From Sphingomonadaceae bacterium (lineage in GTDB: Bacteria; Pseudomonadota; Alphaproteobacteria; Sphingomonadales; Sphingomonadaceae), in assembly GCA_947454135.1 (NCBI GenBank), contig CANGJI010000019.1, forward strand, positions 1 through 42,373: 42,373 nt of DNA, given 5' to 3'. Shown here piece by piece: positions 1 through 8,448 of this stretch (its first letter is position 1; each line of letters begins with the position of its first letter). The notes below the pieces were generated by a model. The model did not search any database. It saw nothing but the letters and a program-made list of their open reading frames with translations, and was not told the origin of the DNA. Position numbers and translations under genes: made by a program.

Positions 1-256
1 CCAGCTGCGGTGTCGGCGACGAGGCCGGTCGCTGCACCGAAACCGTGCCGGGGGCTGCGGCGCGCGCGGGTGCGGGAGCCGCCGGGGCCGCCGGGGCCGC
101 CGGGCGGGGCGCCGTCTGCGGTTTGCGGGCCGGAGCCGCAGGCTTTTCGTCAAACCCCGGAGGAAGCAGCGATTCCTGCGCGGTGACGGCAATCCCCGCC
201 AGTGCGCCGATGGCAGCGCAGGTCACCACGGCAAGGCGGGCGCGCCCGATCCTCAT
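1..256 (-). CDS. Partial secreted Pro/Ala-rich protein (3' end outside window)
   Basis: Reading the minus strand from an ATG at 256 gives an open frame that runs off the window edge after 85 codons. The product starts MRIGRARLAVVTCAAIGALA, a short basic stretch and a hydrophobic core typical of a Sec signal peptide or membrane anchor ending near AVTAQ. A low-complexity linker rich in Pro and Ala follows, with PAAPAAPAAP-type repeats. The start overlaps the stop of the small membrane-protein gene upstream as ATGA, so the two are probably translationally coupled. I do not recognise the family, because only the signal and linker are visible and any functional domain lies outside the window. The call as a real gene rests on the coupled start, the signal peptide and the absence of stops. 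Confidence 0.6.
   Translation of the reverse strand, partial: MRIGRARLAVVTCAAIGALAGIAVTAQESLLPPGFDEKPAAPARKPQTAPRPAAPAAPAAPAPARAAAPGTVSVQRPASSPTPQL
84..109 (+). repeat. Canonical G-quadruplex motif in the Pro/Ala linker
   Basis: Four G-tracts (84-87, 93-96, 102-104, 106-109) are separated by loops of 5, 5 and 1 bases. This satisfies the G3+N1-7 rule on the plus strand. The first two loops are the same CCGCC, and the tract is the antisense of a Pro-Ala-Ala repeat in the partial gene, so it may simply reflect repetitive codons. It lies on the template strand of that gene. Confidence 0.5.
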
Positions 257-411
257 GCACCGGCCTTTGCGCTCGGCGCCGCCACGGGCGTCTCGATCCA
301 GCGGGTCTGCTGCGTATCACCCATGATCCATGCCAAAGCCAATATCGCCACCACCGCCAAGAGGATGCCCAACATCAGAAGTCGAAAACGGGCCAGAACT
401 CGTGCTTTCAC
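253..411 (-). CDS. Small single-pass membrane protein, 52 residues
   Basis: A GTG at 411, preceded by a GGGAGCG-like ribosome binding site, opens a 52-codon frame ending in TGA at 253-255. The product has a basic N-terminus (VKARVLARFR), one hydrophobic helix of about 20 residues (roughly 11-30, rich in Leu, Ala, Val and Ile) and a short polar tail of about 22 residues. This predicts one inner-membrane helix with the positive end in the cytoplasm. The stop overlaps the next start as ATGA, which supports a two-gene unit with the partial secreted protein. It is divergent from aroK with about 93 bp between them. The frame stays open upstream to an ATG inside antisense aroK, but that extension is a shadow. 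I do not recognise a family or function. Confidence 0.55.
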   Translation of the reverse strand: MKARVLARFRLLMLGILLAVVAILALAWIMGDTQQTRWIETPVAAPSAKAGA

Positions 412-504
412 CAAAACGCTCCCGCGACCGCTTGCTCTGCGCGCTTCAGGCACAGAGCCACGGCTCTTGCACTGGGCACTAGCGCAACTATAGGCGGCGC
501 GGCA

Positions 505-1086
505 ATGGACCACGAAGAACCCGCCCCCGCTAGAGCCGCTCTGGAGCGGCTGGCGGCCCGCATCGATCGACCGATCGTGCTGGTCGGCATGATGGGCGTG
601 GGCAAGACGACCGTGGGCCGCCGTTTGGCTGCCATGCTCAACGTGCCGTTCTGCGATGCCGACGAGGAGATCGAGAAGGCAGCGCAGATGTCGATCCCCG
701 AAATCTTCGCGCAGTTCGGCGAACCCTATTTCCGCAGCGGTGAGCGGCGCGTCATCGCGCGGTTGGTCGGCGAAGATGGGGCCCATGAGCAGCGCGTGCT
801 GGCGACCGGCGGCGGCGCCTTCGTCGATCCCGAAACCCGTGAGTTGATCCTCAAGCGCGCGATTGCCGTCTGGCTCGACAGCGACGTCGACACGCTTGTC
901 GCGCGCGTCGGGCGCAAGAGCAATCGGCCGCTGCTCAAGAACGGCAACCCGCGCGAAATCCTCACCCGGCTCAAGGCCGAGCGCGGCCCCGCCTATGCGC
1001 AGGCGCCGATCCATGTGAAGAGCGGCAACCAGCCCCATCAGGCGACCGCGCTCGCCATCCTGAAGGCAATCGACGCATGGCTGTAA
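505..1086 (+). CDS. aroK: Shikimate kinase
   Basis: The 193-residue product phosphorylates shikimate at O3 with ATP in the cytoplasmic route to chorismate. The Walker A motif GMMGVGKTT is at about 28-36, followed by the DADEEIE shikimate/Mg segment, the FRSGERRVI stretch, the GGGAF substrate loop and an NRPLL segment carrying the lid arginine. The ATG at 505 gives an N-terminal extension of about 20 residues before the P-loop, which is common in alphaproteobacterial AroK. The frame stays open further upstream, but that sequence has no shikimate kinase character and runs across the divergent small gene. The gene overlaps aroB by 10 bases (ATG of aroB at 1077, stop of aroK at 1084-1086), the usual aroKB arrangement with coupled translation. 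Confidence 0.95.
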   Translation: MDHEEPAPARAALERLAARIDRPIVLVGMMGVGKTTVGRRLAAMLNVPFCDADEEIEKAAQMSIPEIFAQFGEPYFRSGERRVIARLVGEDGAHEQRVLATGGGAFVDPETRELILKRAIAVWLDSDVDTLVARVGRKSNRPLLKNGNPREILTRLKAERGPAYAQAPIHVKSGNQPHQATALAILKAIDAWL

Positions 1087-2186
1087 TTCCCGTCAACATC
1101 GCTGGCGCGCCCTATGACGTGCGGATCGAGGCAGGGCTGCTGGCCGCCGCTGGCGAGCACTGCCGCCCGTTCATCCGTGGCGGCAAGGTCGCGGTGGTGA
1201 CCGACGAGCGCGTGGCCGCCGCCTGGCGCGAGACAGTGGCCGGATCGCTCCTCGCAGCGGGTATCGCCAGCGAATGGCTCGTGCTTCCCGCCGGCGAGAC
1301 GACCAAGAGCTGGCAGCATCTCGCGCGGACCTGCGAGTGGCTGCTGGAACATGGCGTGGAGCGCAAGGACAGCGTCGTCGCGCTGGGCGGCGGCGTGATT
1401 GGCGACCTGACGGGCTTTGCCGCGTCGATGGTCAAGCGCGGCTGCGGCTTCATCCAGATGCCGACGACCCTCCTCGCGCAAGTCGATTCGAGTGTTGGCG
1501 GCAAGACCGCGATCAACACGGCGGCAGGCAAGAACCTTGTCGGCGCCTTCCATCAGCCGGTGCTGGTGCTGGCGGACCCGCTTGCGCTCGATACGCTGCC
1601 GCCGCGCGAAACCCGCGCCGGATACGCCGAAGTCGTCAAGTACGGCCTGATTGATGACGCCGAGTTCTTCGCATGGTGCGAGGCGAACGGCTCCGCCCTC
1701 CTCGCCGGCGATGCCGCCGCACGCGAACATGCCATTGCAAAGAGCGTTGCGGCCAAGGCGCGGATCGTCGCGGCCGACGAGAAGGAAACGCTCGGCCTGC
1801 GCGCGCTGCTCAACCTTGGCCACACTTTCGGCCATGCACTGGAGGCCGAGACGGGCTTCTCCGACCGCCTGCTCCACGGCGAAGGCGTCGCGCTCGGCAT
1901 GGTGCTGGCCGCGCGCTATTCGGTGCGGCGCGGCCTCATGAACGGGCAGGACGCAGAGCGCGTCGCGGCGCATATCGCGGCGGCGGGCATGCCGGCCTCA
2001 ATCCGCGCGCTCGGCATGGACGCGGACGGCAGCAGGCTCACCGCGCACATGCTTCACGACAAGAAGATGGATGCGGGCACCCTGCCCTTCCTGCTGATGC
2101 GCGGGATCGGCGAGACGTTCCTCGCCAAGGACGTCGATCTGGCAGATGTCGCCGCGTTCCTCGATGCGGAACTGGCGCGGCCCTAG
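1077..2186 (+). CDS. aroB: 3-Dehydroquinate synthase
   Basis: This enzyme converts DAHP to 3-dehydroquinate, the second step of the shikimate pathway, using NAD and a divalent metal. The 369-residue product has the normal length. It carries the GGGVIGDLTGF nucleotide-binding loop (about 104-114), MPTTLLAQVDSSVGGKTAIN (about 128-147), and the three metal ligands Glu185 (GYAEVVKYG), His249 (NLGHTFGHA) and His267 (LHGEG). The start overlaps aroK, so the two form one transcription unit. The stop TAG lies in a CTAG palindrome that also provides the stop of the convergent CsaA-like gene, leaving no room for a terminator between them. Confidence 0.96.
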   Translation: MAVIPVNIAGAPYDVRIEAGLLAAAGEHCRPFIRGGKVAVVTDERVAAAWRETVAGSLLAAGIASEWLVLPAGETTKSWQHLARTCEWLLEHGVERKDSVVALGGGVIGDLTGFAASMVKRGCGFIQMPTTLLAQVDSSVGGKTAINTAAGKNLVGAFHQPVLVLADPLALDTLPPRETRAGYAEVVKYGLIDDAEFFAWCEANGSALLAGDAAAREHAIAKSVAAKARIVAADEKETLGLRALLNLGHTFGHALEAETGFSDRLLHGEGVALGMVLAARYSVRRGLMNGQDAERVAAHIAAAGMPASIRALGMDADGSRLTAHMLHDKKMDAGTLPFLLMRGIGETFLAKDVDLADVAAFLDAELARP

Positions 2187-2554
2187 AACAACCGCGCGCC
2201 GTTGGGCACCTTGCCGTCCGGCGTGAACAGCACGACGCGGCCCTCCTCGTCCGGGAACCCCACCGTCAGCACTTCGGACATGAACTTGCCGATCTGGCGC
2301 GGCGGGAAATTGACTACCGCCGCGACCTGACGGCCAACCAGCTCCTCGGGCGTATAGAGCGCGGCGATCTGCGCGCTCGAACGCTTGACGCCGATGCCCG
2401 GCCCGAAGTCGATGGCGAGCTTGAGGCTCGGCTTGCGGGCTTCGGGATAGGGCTCGGCGCTGACGATCGTGCCCATGCGGATATCGACCTTGAGGAAATC
2501 GTCAAAGCCGATGAGGTCCGCCGCCGGGGCCGAAGGATCGTGTTCGAGATGCAC
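2183..2554 (-). CDS. tRNA-binding domain protein, CsaA-like
   Basis: The 123-residue protein is one OB-fold tRNA-binding domain of the EMAP-II/CsaA type. Typical stretches are FDDFLKVDIRMGTIVSAEP near the N-terminus, ARKPSLKLAIDFGPGIGVKR, the ALYTPEELVGRQVAAVVNF segment and the GFMSEVL-like stretch read here as IGKFMSEVLTVGF. CsaA proteins are small dimeric proteins described as export-related chaperones and tRNA binders. The stand-alone form here matches that class rather than a MetRS C-terminal domain. Translation starts at a GTG immediately after the TAA of the hydratase gene, with no spacer, so it is probably coupled to that gene. A start further downstream is possible but would cut the domain. 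Confidence 0.85.
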   Translation of the reverse strand: MHLEHDPSAPAADLIGFDDFLKVDIRMGTIVSAEPYPEARKPSLKLAIDFGPGIGVKRSSAQIAALYTPEELVGRQVAAVVNFPPRQIGKFMSEVLTVGFPDEEGRVVLFTPDGKVPNGARLF

Positions 2555-3337
2555 TTACTTGCCCTTGAACTCGGCCTTGCGCTTTTCGAGGAACGCCATG
2601 ATGCCTTCACGAGAATCCGCGCTGTCACCCGCCTTCCACTGGCCTTCAGCCTCGATCAGCAGCGCGTTCGGCAGATCGGTTTCAAGCGCGCGGGCGACAT
2701 TCTGGCGCATCACGCCCAGCGCCACGGTCGGCCCGTTGGCGAGCCGTTCAGCCAGCGCCATAGCCTCATCCGCCAGCGCGGCATCGTCCACAGCCTTGTA
2801 GATCATGCCCCAGTCTTCGGCCTTTTCGGCGCTGATGCGCTCGCCCAGCATCATCATCTGCAAGGCGCGCGGCTTGCCGATCAGACGCGGCAGGATCCAG
2901 CTCGAACCGCCATCAGGCACAAGGCCGATATTGACGAAAGCCTGCAGGAAATAGGCGCTCTTCGCTGCGATCACAAAATCGCCCATCAGCGCGATCGAAC
3001 AGCCGACACCGGCTGCCACGCCATTGACGGCAGTGATCACCGGCACCGAAAGGCGCGAAAGCTTGGCGATCATCGGGTTGTAGCTCTCGGTCAGCGCCTT
3101 GTAGCTGCCAGCGCCGCCTGCCACGCTGCGTTTGCCGGTGGCGGCAAGGTCGGCGCCAGAGCAGAACGCGCGGCCCTCGCCCGTGATGAGCACGCAGCGC
3201 GCGCCTTCTAGATCGTAGAGCGCGTCGCCGATTTCCACCGCCATGTTCGGCGGGCAGGCGTTCAGCCGCTCCGGCCGGTTGAGCACGATGCGCCGGACAT
3301 TGCCGACATTCTCGACGCGGATGGTTTCGTAGGACAT
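2555..3337 (-). CDS. Enoyl-CoA hydratase/isomerase, PaaG-like
   Basis: The 260-residue crotonase-fold protein starts at [10 protein letters not shown] after a strong AAGGGGAAGAG ribosome binding site. The oxyanion-hole segments are visible as CSGADLAA (about 59-66) and NGVAAGVGC (about 105-113). The two catalytic glutamates of true enoyl-CoA hydratases are absent: Ser114 stands where the first is expected, and the region before NIGLVPDGG lacks the second. Asp142 in VPDGG is retained. That pattern, and the C-terminal [18 protein letters not shown], resemble PaaG, the ring-opening epoxyphenylacetyl-CoA/oxepin-CoA isomerase. No other paa genes are nearby, so it could instead act as a delta3-delta2-enoyl-CoA isomerase in beta-oxidation. 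It precedes the CsaA-like gene in one unit. Confidence 0.85.
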   Translation of the reverse strand: MSYETIRVENVGNVRRIVLNRPERLNACPPNMAVEIGDALYDLEGARCVLITGEGRAFCSGADLAATGKRSVAGGAGSYKALTESYNPMIAKLSRLSVPVITAVNGVAAGVGCSIALMGDFVIAAKSAYFLQAFVNIGLVPDGGSSWILPRLIGKPRALQMMMLGERISAEKAEDWGMIYKAVDDAALADEAMALAERLANGPTVALGVMRQNVARALETDLPNALLIEAEGQWKAGDSADSREGIMAFLEKRKAEFKGK

Positions 3338-3345
3338 CGCTCTTC

Positions 3346-3367
3346 CCCTTAATCGCTCGGTTAAGGG
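3346..3367. promoter_or_regulatory. Inverted repeat over the hydratase ribosome binding site
   Basis: CCCTTAA (3346-3352) and TTAAGGG (3361-3367) flank an 8-base loop. On the coding strand the 3' arm contains the AAGGGG of the ribosome binding site of the PaaG-like gene. The core reads TTAACCGAGCGATTAA on the minus strand. The ACCGAGCG half recalls TetR-type operators that respond to acyl-CoA (ACCGANCGNTCGGT), which is inference. It could be a repressor site, an RNA hairpin that hides the ribosome binding site, or both. Confidence 0.45.
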
Positions 3368-3388
3368 CATGGCTAAGCCAGCCATGCC
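3366..3388 (-). terminator. Hairpin between glk and the hydratase gene
   Basis: GGCATGGCT and AGCCATGCC form a perfect 9-bp stem with a 5-base loop. The hairpin lies 44 bases after the glk stop and ahead of the hydratase start, both on the minus strand, so it is placed to end the zwf-pgl-edd-glk transcript. No T-run follows it on the minus strand, so it would be a weak or Rho-assisted terminator. Confidence 0.4.
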
Positions 3389-3431
3389 GCCTTGGCAAGC
3401 GGGTTCAGCCGCGGCTTCTCAAAAGCGCCAG

Positions 3432-4400
3432 TCAGCCCCCATGCGCCTGCGCGAAAGCGGCAGCAGCGCCGAACAGCCCCGGCTGCGGGTGCGTGATGAG
3501 CTTGACCGGCATCGCCGCCATCAGCCCTTCGAACCGGCCCTTGGCGCTGAAGCGCTGAGCAAAGCCGGAACGCACCAGCGTATCCTTGATGCGCAGGCCA
3601 AGCCCGCCGGCCATGACCAGCGCGCTCGCCCCGTGCGCCAGCGCCAGATCGCCCGAAACACTGCCCAGCGAGAGGCAGAAGCGGTCCACTGCCGCTGCGG
3701 CGAGGCTGTCTTCGCCGCTGGTGCCCAGTGCCCAGAGTTCCTTGTCGGTCAGGGAGACGATGGCCCTGCCCTCGATGCTCGCCAGCGTTTCGTAGATATC
3801 GACAATGCCCGGCCCCGCCACCACGCGCTCAGCCGAAACGCGGCGGTAGCGGCCACGCAGGCGCGCCAGGATCGCGTCCTCGATCTTGTCGAGCGGGGCG
3901 TAATCGATGTGTCCGCCTTCGGTCGGCTGGACGTGGTAGGAGCCGCGCTGGCGCCACAACTGTGCCACGCCCAGACCGGTGCCAGGGCCGACAACGCTGA
4001 TCGTGCCTTCCTCGGGCAGCGGCACTTCCGGCCCACTCAGGTGGATGAAATGCGTCTCGTCAGCCTGCGCCACGGCATGGGCGACCGCAGCGAAATCGTT
4101 GACCACGACATAATCCGGCGCGCCAAGCTTTTCCGGGATCAGCGCGGGGCGGATGATCCACGGATTGTTGGTGAAGCGGATCAGCTCGCCTCCGACCGGC
4201 CCCGCCACCGCGATGGCCACCGCAGGCGGCAGGGAACCACCGGAGAGACGGGCAAACTCTTCCCATGCAAGCTGGAAGCTGGGATGGTCCGCCGTCTTGA
4301 GCGTCACCGCCTCGCCGAGCGAGACGACGCGTCCCGCATCGACTTCGGCCAGGGCAAAGCGCGCGTGCGTTCCGCCGATATCGACCGCTACCAGTTGCAT
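3432..4400 (-). CDS. glk: Glucokinase
   Basis: The enzyme phosphorylates glucose to glucose 6-phosphate with ATP in the cytoplasm. The 322-residue product belongs to the bacterial Glk family, not the ROK family. It begins [17 protein letters not shown] (phosphate-binding loop), followed by [12 protein letters not shown], the NNPW segment, [11 protein letters not shown] with the catalytic Asp near residue 100, [11 protein letters not shown], and PTEGGHID with the substrate-binding His. The chosen ATG at 4400 puts the phosphate loop at the usual distance from the N-terminus. An ATG five codons upstream is possible. It is the last gene of the Entner-Doudoroff operon, 53 bp after edd, and supplies glucose 6-phosphate from the glucose released by the neighbouring maltodextrin locus. 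Confidence 0.93.
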   Translation of the reverse strand: MQLVAVDIGGTHARFALAEVDAGRVVSLGEAVTLKTADHPSFQLAWEEFARLSGGSLPPAVAIAVAGPVGGELIRFTNNPWIIRPALIPEKLGAPDYVVVNDFAAVAHAVAQADETHFIHLSGPEVPLPEEGTISVVGPGTGLGVAQLWRQRGSYHVQPTEGGHIDYAPLDKIEDAILARLRGRYRRVSAERVVAGPGIVDIYETLASIEGRAIVSLTDKELWALGTSGEDSLAAAAVDRFCLSLGSVSGDLALAHGASALVMAGGLGLRIKDTLVRSGFAQRFSAKGRFEGLMAAMPVKLITHPQPGLFGAAAAFAQAHGG

Positions 4401-4453
4401 GCCTCTGCCCCCCAAGTCCGCCCAGCCTTCGGGCCGGTAAGGTTATCCTGCCT

Positions 4454-6277
4454 TCAAAGACCGCCAACCGCCAGCATTGCCGAACCGCCGCGTTCCGCCG
4501 GATCGGCGAAATGGCGCATCATCGCAAACAATTCGCGCCCCACGCCGATGGCATCTGCCGGTGCTTCAGCCGGCGCGCGCGCGGCCCAGTCGGCGGCATC
4601 GACCAGCGCAGTCAGTTCGCCCGTCTCGGCGCAGACGCGCACCACGTCGCCGTCCTTCAGCAGCGCCAGCGCACCGCCCTTCTTGGCTTCGGGCGAGACG
4701 TGGATTGCCGCCGGAACCTTGCCCGAGGCGCCCGACATGCGGCCATCGGTGACGAGCGCAACGCGGAAACCCCGGTCCTGCAACACGCCGAGCGAGGGCG
4801 TCAGCTTGTGCAGTTCGGGCATGCCATTGGCAGCGGGCCCCTGGAACCGCACGACGACGACGACATCGCGCTCAAGCTCGCCCGCCTTGAACGCCTTGAG
4901 CACATCGTTCTGATCGGAAAACACGCGGCACGGCGCCTCGATCGTCCAGCGCGAACGGTCGACCGCGCTGACCTTGATCGTCCCGCGCCCGAGGTTGCCG
5001 TGGACGAGGCGCAGGCCGCCTTCGGGCTGGAACGGATCGCTGACAGGGCGCAGCATCGCAGGATTGAGGCTCTCGCGCGGGGCAGGCTGCCAGCGCAGCG
5101 CCTCGCCATCCAGCACCGGCTGCTGCGCGCCCTCAAGCAGCGAAGCGCCATAGACCGTGCGGATATCGCCGTGGGCAAGCCCGCTCTCGACCAATTCGCG
5201 GATCACGTAGGGCATGCCGCCTGCATCCGCGAAACCGTTCACATCGCCCGAACCATTGGGATAGATGCTCGCGATGAGCGGCACGGCGCGCGAAAGCTCG
5301 TCCATGTCGTCCCAGTCGATCTGCACGCCGGCGGCGCGGGCGATGGCGGGGAGATGGATCACGTGGTTGGTCGACCCACCCGTCGCCAGCAGGCCGACAA
5401 TCGCGTTCACGATGGCCTTCTCGTCCACACAGTGGCCGAGCGGGCGGTAGTCATCCCCGTCCCAGGTGATCTCGGCAACGCGGTGGACCGCCGCGCGGGT
5501 CAGTTCCTGCCGCAGCTTGGTGCCGGGCTGGACGAAGCTCGCCCCCGGCATGTGCAGGCCCATCATTTCCATCATCATCTGGTTGGAATTGGCGGTGCCA
5601 TAGAACGTGCAGGTGCCCGCAGAGTGATAGCTCGCGCTTTCGCTGGCGAGGAGTTCCTCGCGGCCCACCTTGCCCTCGGCATAGAGCTGGCGGATGCGCT
5701 GCTTTTCCTTGTTGGCGAGGCCCGTCGCCATCTGTCCGGCAGGCACAAGGATCGTCGGCAGGTGGCCGAAACGCAGCGAGCCGATCAGCAGGCCCGGCAC
5801 GATCTTGTCGCAGATGCCCAGCAGCAGCGCGGCCTCGAACATGCCGTGGCTGAGGCCGACCGCCGCGCCCATCGCGATATTGTCGCGGCTGAAGAGGGAG
5901 AGCTCCATCGAAGCCTGTCCCTGCGTAACGCCGTCGCACATCGCGGGCACGCCGCCTGCAACCTGCGCTGTGGCACCCACTTCGCGGGCGAAGATCTTGA
6001 TCTGCTCCGGGTAGCGGCCATAGGGCTGATGCGCCGAAAGCATGTCGTTGTAGGCGGTGATGATCCCGATATTGGCGCTCTTGCCGGTCCGCAGCGCGAT
6101 CTTGTCCTCGCCCGCCGCCGCAAAGCCATGCGCGAGATTGCCGCACGAGAGCACATCGCGGTTCACCCCGGCATCGCGGGCGCGGGCAATGAGGTCGAGG
6201 TACGCCGCGCGGGTCGTCGCCGAACGGGCGATGATCCGGTCGGTGACCTTCGCTACGGTGGAATTGAGGGTCATCAT
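4454..6277 (-). CDS. edd: 6-Phosphogluconate dehydratase
   Basis: This [4Fe-4S] enzyme of the IlvD/Edd family dehydrates 6-phosphogluconate to KDPG, the committed step of the Entner-Doudoroff pathway. The 607-residue product has the normal length. Probable cluster cysteines are Cys156 (LLGICDKIV) and Cys223 ([11 protein letters not shown]), with the conserved MCDGVTQGQ segment around Cys114 and [17 protein letters not shown] near the C-terminus. The first ATG at 6277 overlaps the pgl stop as ATGA, so translation is coupled. KDPG aldolase (eda), the next enzyme, is not in the window. Confidence 0.96.
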   Translation of the reverse strand: MMTLNSTVAKVTDRIIARSATTRAAYLDLIARARDAGVNRDVLSCGNLAHGFAAAGEDKIALRTGKSANIGIITAYNDMLSAHQPYGRYPEQIKIFAREVGATAQVAGGVPAMCDGVTQGQASMELSLFSRDNIAMGAAVGLSHGMFEAALLLGICDKIVPGLLIGSLRFGHLPTILVPAGQMATGLANKEKQRIRQLYAEGKVGREELLASESASYHSAGTCTFYGTANSNQMMMEMMGLHMPGASFVQPGTKLRQELTRAAVHRVAEITWDGDDYRPLGHCVDEKAIVNAIVGLLATGGSTNHVIHLPAIARAAGVQIDWDDMDELSRAVPLIASIYPNGSGDVNGFADAGGMPYVIRELVESGLAHGDIRTVYGASLLEGAQQPVLDGEALRWQPAPRESLNPAMLRPVSDPFQPEGGLRLVHGNLGRGTIKVSAVDRSRWTIEAPCRVFSDQNDVLKAFKAGELERDVVVVVRFQGPAANGMPELHKLTPSLGVLQDRGFRVALVTDGRMSGASGKVPAAIHVSPEAKKGGALALLKDGDVVRVCAETGELTALVDAADWAARAPAEAPADAIGVGRELFAMMRHFADPAERGGSAMLAVGGL

Positions 6278-6885
6278 TCGCTCCAGTAGATCGTGACGGG
6301 CGGGCCGTAGCCGCGCAGGAAATCGGAGACGGGATAGGCGTCGGACCCGGCCAGCACCTTCTCGATCAGCGCCTTCTTGGAAGCGCCGGTGACGACGAGG
6401 ATGATCTCGGACGCCGCCTTCAGCGCCCGCTTGTTGAGCGTCAGCCGGTCGAACGGTGCCTCGGGCGGCAGCGGCACGGGGGTTGTCGCAATCACGCTCG
6501 GGCCGGGCCGCACCAGCGCGTGCATGTGCGGAAACAGGGAGGCGACGTGGCCGTCCTCGCCCATGCCGAGCCAGACGAGATCGAAGGGCTGCACCTGCGC
6601 GCCCTCCTCCAGACGTTCGAATACCGCGCCGGTTCCCGCAAGCGCTGCGTGGAGCTTGCCGAAATTGCTGGCGGGATGGTCGTCCGGCACGCGCCGGTCG
6701 TCGGTCAGCGCGATGGTAGCGCCGGTCCAGTCGAGGTTCTGCTCGGCCAGCAGCGCAAACACCTTGAGCGGCGTGGAGCCCCCGGTGAAGGCAAGCCGCT
6801 TCGCTCCCGGCTTCGCCAGCACGCGGGCAATATGCGCGGCAACCGCAGCGGCGTCGCCGGGATTGGCCCAGCTGATGTCAGTCAT
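6274..6885 (-). CDS. pgl: 6-Phosphogluconolactonase
   Basis: The enzyme hydrolyses 6-phosphogluconolactone made by Zwf. The 203-residue product is slightly short for the SugB/DevB family (usually about 230). It has the family features [13 protein letters not shown] near residue 31, [16 protein letters not shown] and [14 protein letters not shown], the last containing the conserved catalytic-region His. The gene sits between zwf (8-base overlap) and edd (ATGA overlap), so the three are coupled. The reaction order zwf-pgl-edd is also the transcription order. Confidence 0.94.
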   Translation of the reverse strand: MTDISWANPGDAAAVAAHIARVLAKPGAKRLAFTGGSTPLKVFALLAEQNLDWTGATIALTDDRRVPDDHPASNFGKLHAALAGTGAVFERLEEGAQVQPFDLVWLGMGEDGHVASLFPHMHALVRPGPSVIATTPVPLPPEAPFDRLTLNKRALKAASEIILVVTGASKKALIEKVLAGSDAYPVSDFLRGYGPPVTIYWSE

Positions 6886-8326
6886 GCCAGCTGCGCCCGT
6901 CGCGCTCGGTCAACGCAATGCCGGCATTCGGGCCCCAGCTGCCCGCCGCATAAGGCTTCACTTCCATCGCCGTCTCCGCCCAGACGCGGCGGATCGCATC
7001 GACCCAGTTCCACTGCGCTTCCACTTCGTCGCGGCGCACGAACAGGGTCTGCTCGCCCTCGATCAGATCGAGCAGCAGCCGTTCATAGGCAATCCGGCGG
7101 CGTGCCTTGGCAAACGCGGTGGTGAGCGAAAGGTCTAGGTTCACCTCGCGCAGCACGATCCCGCCGCGATCGAGGCCCGGCTCCTTGGCCATGACCTGCA
7201 GGCGGACGTATTCTTCGGGCTGCAGGCGGATGACGAGGCGGTTGGCGCCAAGCTTGCCACCGCGCCCCGAGAAGATGTTGTGCGGCACGTCCTTGAACTG
7301 CACGACGATCTCGCTGCGCCGCTCGGCGAGCCGCTTCCCGTGGCGCAAGTAGAACGGCACGCCCTGCCAGCGCCAGTTGTCGACATGGGCCTTGATCGCG
7401 ACGTAAGTCTCGGTGTCAGATGCCGCGCCGAGATCATCGAGATACCCCGCCACCGCGCTGCCGCCGACCGCGCCGGTGCGGTACTGGCCGCGCACCATCT
7501 CTGCCGCGCTCACCGGGCGCAGCGCGCGCAGGACCTTGACCTTCTCGTCACGGATCGAAGTCGCGTCGTATTCGAGCGGCGGTTCCATCGCTGTCAGCGC
7601 AACAAGCTGGAGCATGTGGTTCTGCACCATGTCGCGCAGCGCGCCGGTGTCGTCGTAGAAGCCCTTGCGGCCCTCGAGGCCGACCGTCTCGCTCACCGTG
7701 ATCTGCACGTGATCGATGCCCGCGCTGTTCCACAGCGGCTCGAACATCATGTTGGCAAAGCGCAGGGCGAGGAGGTTCTGGACCGTTTCCTTGCCGAGAT
7801 AGTGATCGATCCGGAAGATCTGCCGCTCGCTGAAGCCCGCCGCCACCGCGTCGTTGATGCGGCGGCTGGAGGCAAGATCGTTGCCGAGCGGCTTTTCGAG
7901 GCCGATCCGCACGCCTTCGTGGGCAAGGCCGGCAAGGCGCAGGCCCTCGATGGTCGGCTCGAACAGCGCAGGCGCGGTCGAGAGGAAGATCGAGAGGCCG
8001 CACGAGGTATCGCCCAGCTTTGCGGCAAGCTCGGCAAATCCGTCCGGCATTGAGGCATCGAGCGTCTGATATTCAAGCCGCTGCAGGAAGCTCGCCAGCT
8101 GGGTTTCGTCCCTGCGATCGGCGGGGAGGAATTCCTCCAGCGCAGCGCGCGCCATCTCGCGGAACTCGCCGTCGTCGTGCTCAGAACGCGCGGTGCCGAC
8201 GATGCGCAAGGTGGGATCAATCAGCCCGTCTTCATGCAGCGCATAGAGCGAGGGCAGCAGCATGCGCCGCGAAAGATCACCCGTCGCGCCAAACAGGAGC
8301 AGGGCGGAACAGCTGGTGGCGGCCAT
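6878..8326 (-). CDS. zwf: Glucose-6-phosphate 1-dehydrogenase
   Basis: The enzyme oxidises glucose 6-phosphate to the lactone with NAD(P). The 482-residue product has the nucleotide fingerprint LLFGATGDLSRR (about 10-21), EKPLG (144-148) and the active-site motif RIDHYLGKE (about 172-180) with the catalytic His. The ATG at 8326 has AGGAG about 9 bases upstream. The alternative ATG at 8344 would add six residues and has a poorer site. It is the first gene of zwf-pgl-edd-glk. A 12-bp palindrome lies about 80 bases upstream and is shared with the maltodextrin genes, so expression is probably sugar-controlled. Confidence 0.95.
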   Translation of the reverse strand: MAATSCSALLLFGATGDLSRRMLLPSLYALHEDGLIDPTLRIVGTARSEHDDGEFREMARAALEEFLPADRRDETQLASFLQRLEYQTLDASMPDGFAELAAKLGDTSCGLSIFLSTAPALFEPTIEGLRLAGLAHEGVRIGLEKPLGNDLASSRRINDAVAAGFSERQIFRIDHYLGKETVQNLLALRFANMMFEPLWNSAGIDHVQITVSETVGLEGRKGFYDDTGALRDMVQNHMLQLVALTAMEPPLEYDATSIRDEKVKVLRALRPVSAAEMVRGQYRTGAVGGSAVAGYLDDLGAASDTETYVAIKAHVDNWRWQGVPFYLRHGKRLAERRSEIVVQFKDVPHNIFSGRGGKLGANRLVIRLQPEEYVRLQVMAKEPGLDRGGIVLREVNLDLSLTTAFAKARRRIAYERLLLDLIEGEQTLFVRRDEVEAQWNWVDAIRRVWAETAMEVKPYAAGSWGPNAGIALTERDGRSWHD

Positions 8327-8405
8327 GGGCGGCAAACTCCTCATCCTGGCCGCTTCACGAGGGGCCTTGATGCTCCCTAGACCCGATTGCGGCCCGCTTC
8401 AGCAC

Positions 8406-8417
8406 GCATAAGTATGC
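8406..8417. promoter_or_regulatory. Putative LacI-family operator in front of zwf
   Basis: The minus strand reads GCATACTTATGC, an 11/12 match to the palindrome GCATACGTATGC found in front of the sugar TonB receptor, the sugar transporter and the second TonB receptor. The mismatch is at one central base. It lies in the 122-bp gap between the esterase and zwf, about 80 bases before the zwf start, a position expected for an operator near the promoter. I see no clear terminator in this gap, so the Entner-Doudoroff operon may also receive readthrough from the upstream maltodextrin operon. Confidence 0.6.
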
Positions 8418-8448
8418 AACTTCAAATGGACAACCCGGCGCGGGGAGG

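Noticed and set aside
412..1038. Extension of the small membrane-protein frame across antisense aroK
   Set aside because: No signal or domain in the extension; the GTG at 411 has a ribosome binding site just ahead of the hydrophobic helix.
1673..3211. 512-codon plus-strand frame spanning aroB, the CsaA-like gene and the hydratase
   Set aside because: It is out of frame with aroB and antisense to two genes with clear domains; the composition is Arg/Ala/His-rich without motifs.
3338..3431. A complete intrinsic terminator after glk
   Set aside because: The hairpin is good but no T-run follows, so I list it only as a weak candidate.
3369..6289. Long plus-strand frames opposite glk and edd
   Set aside because: Antisense shadows of enzymes whose catalytic motifs are complete on the minus strand.
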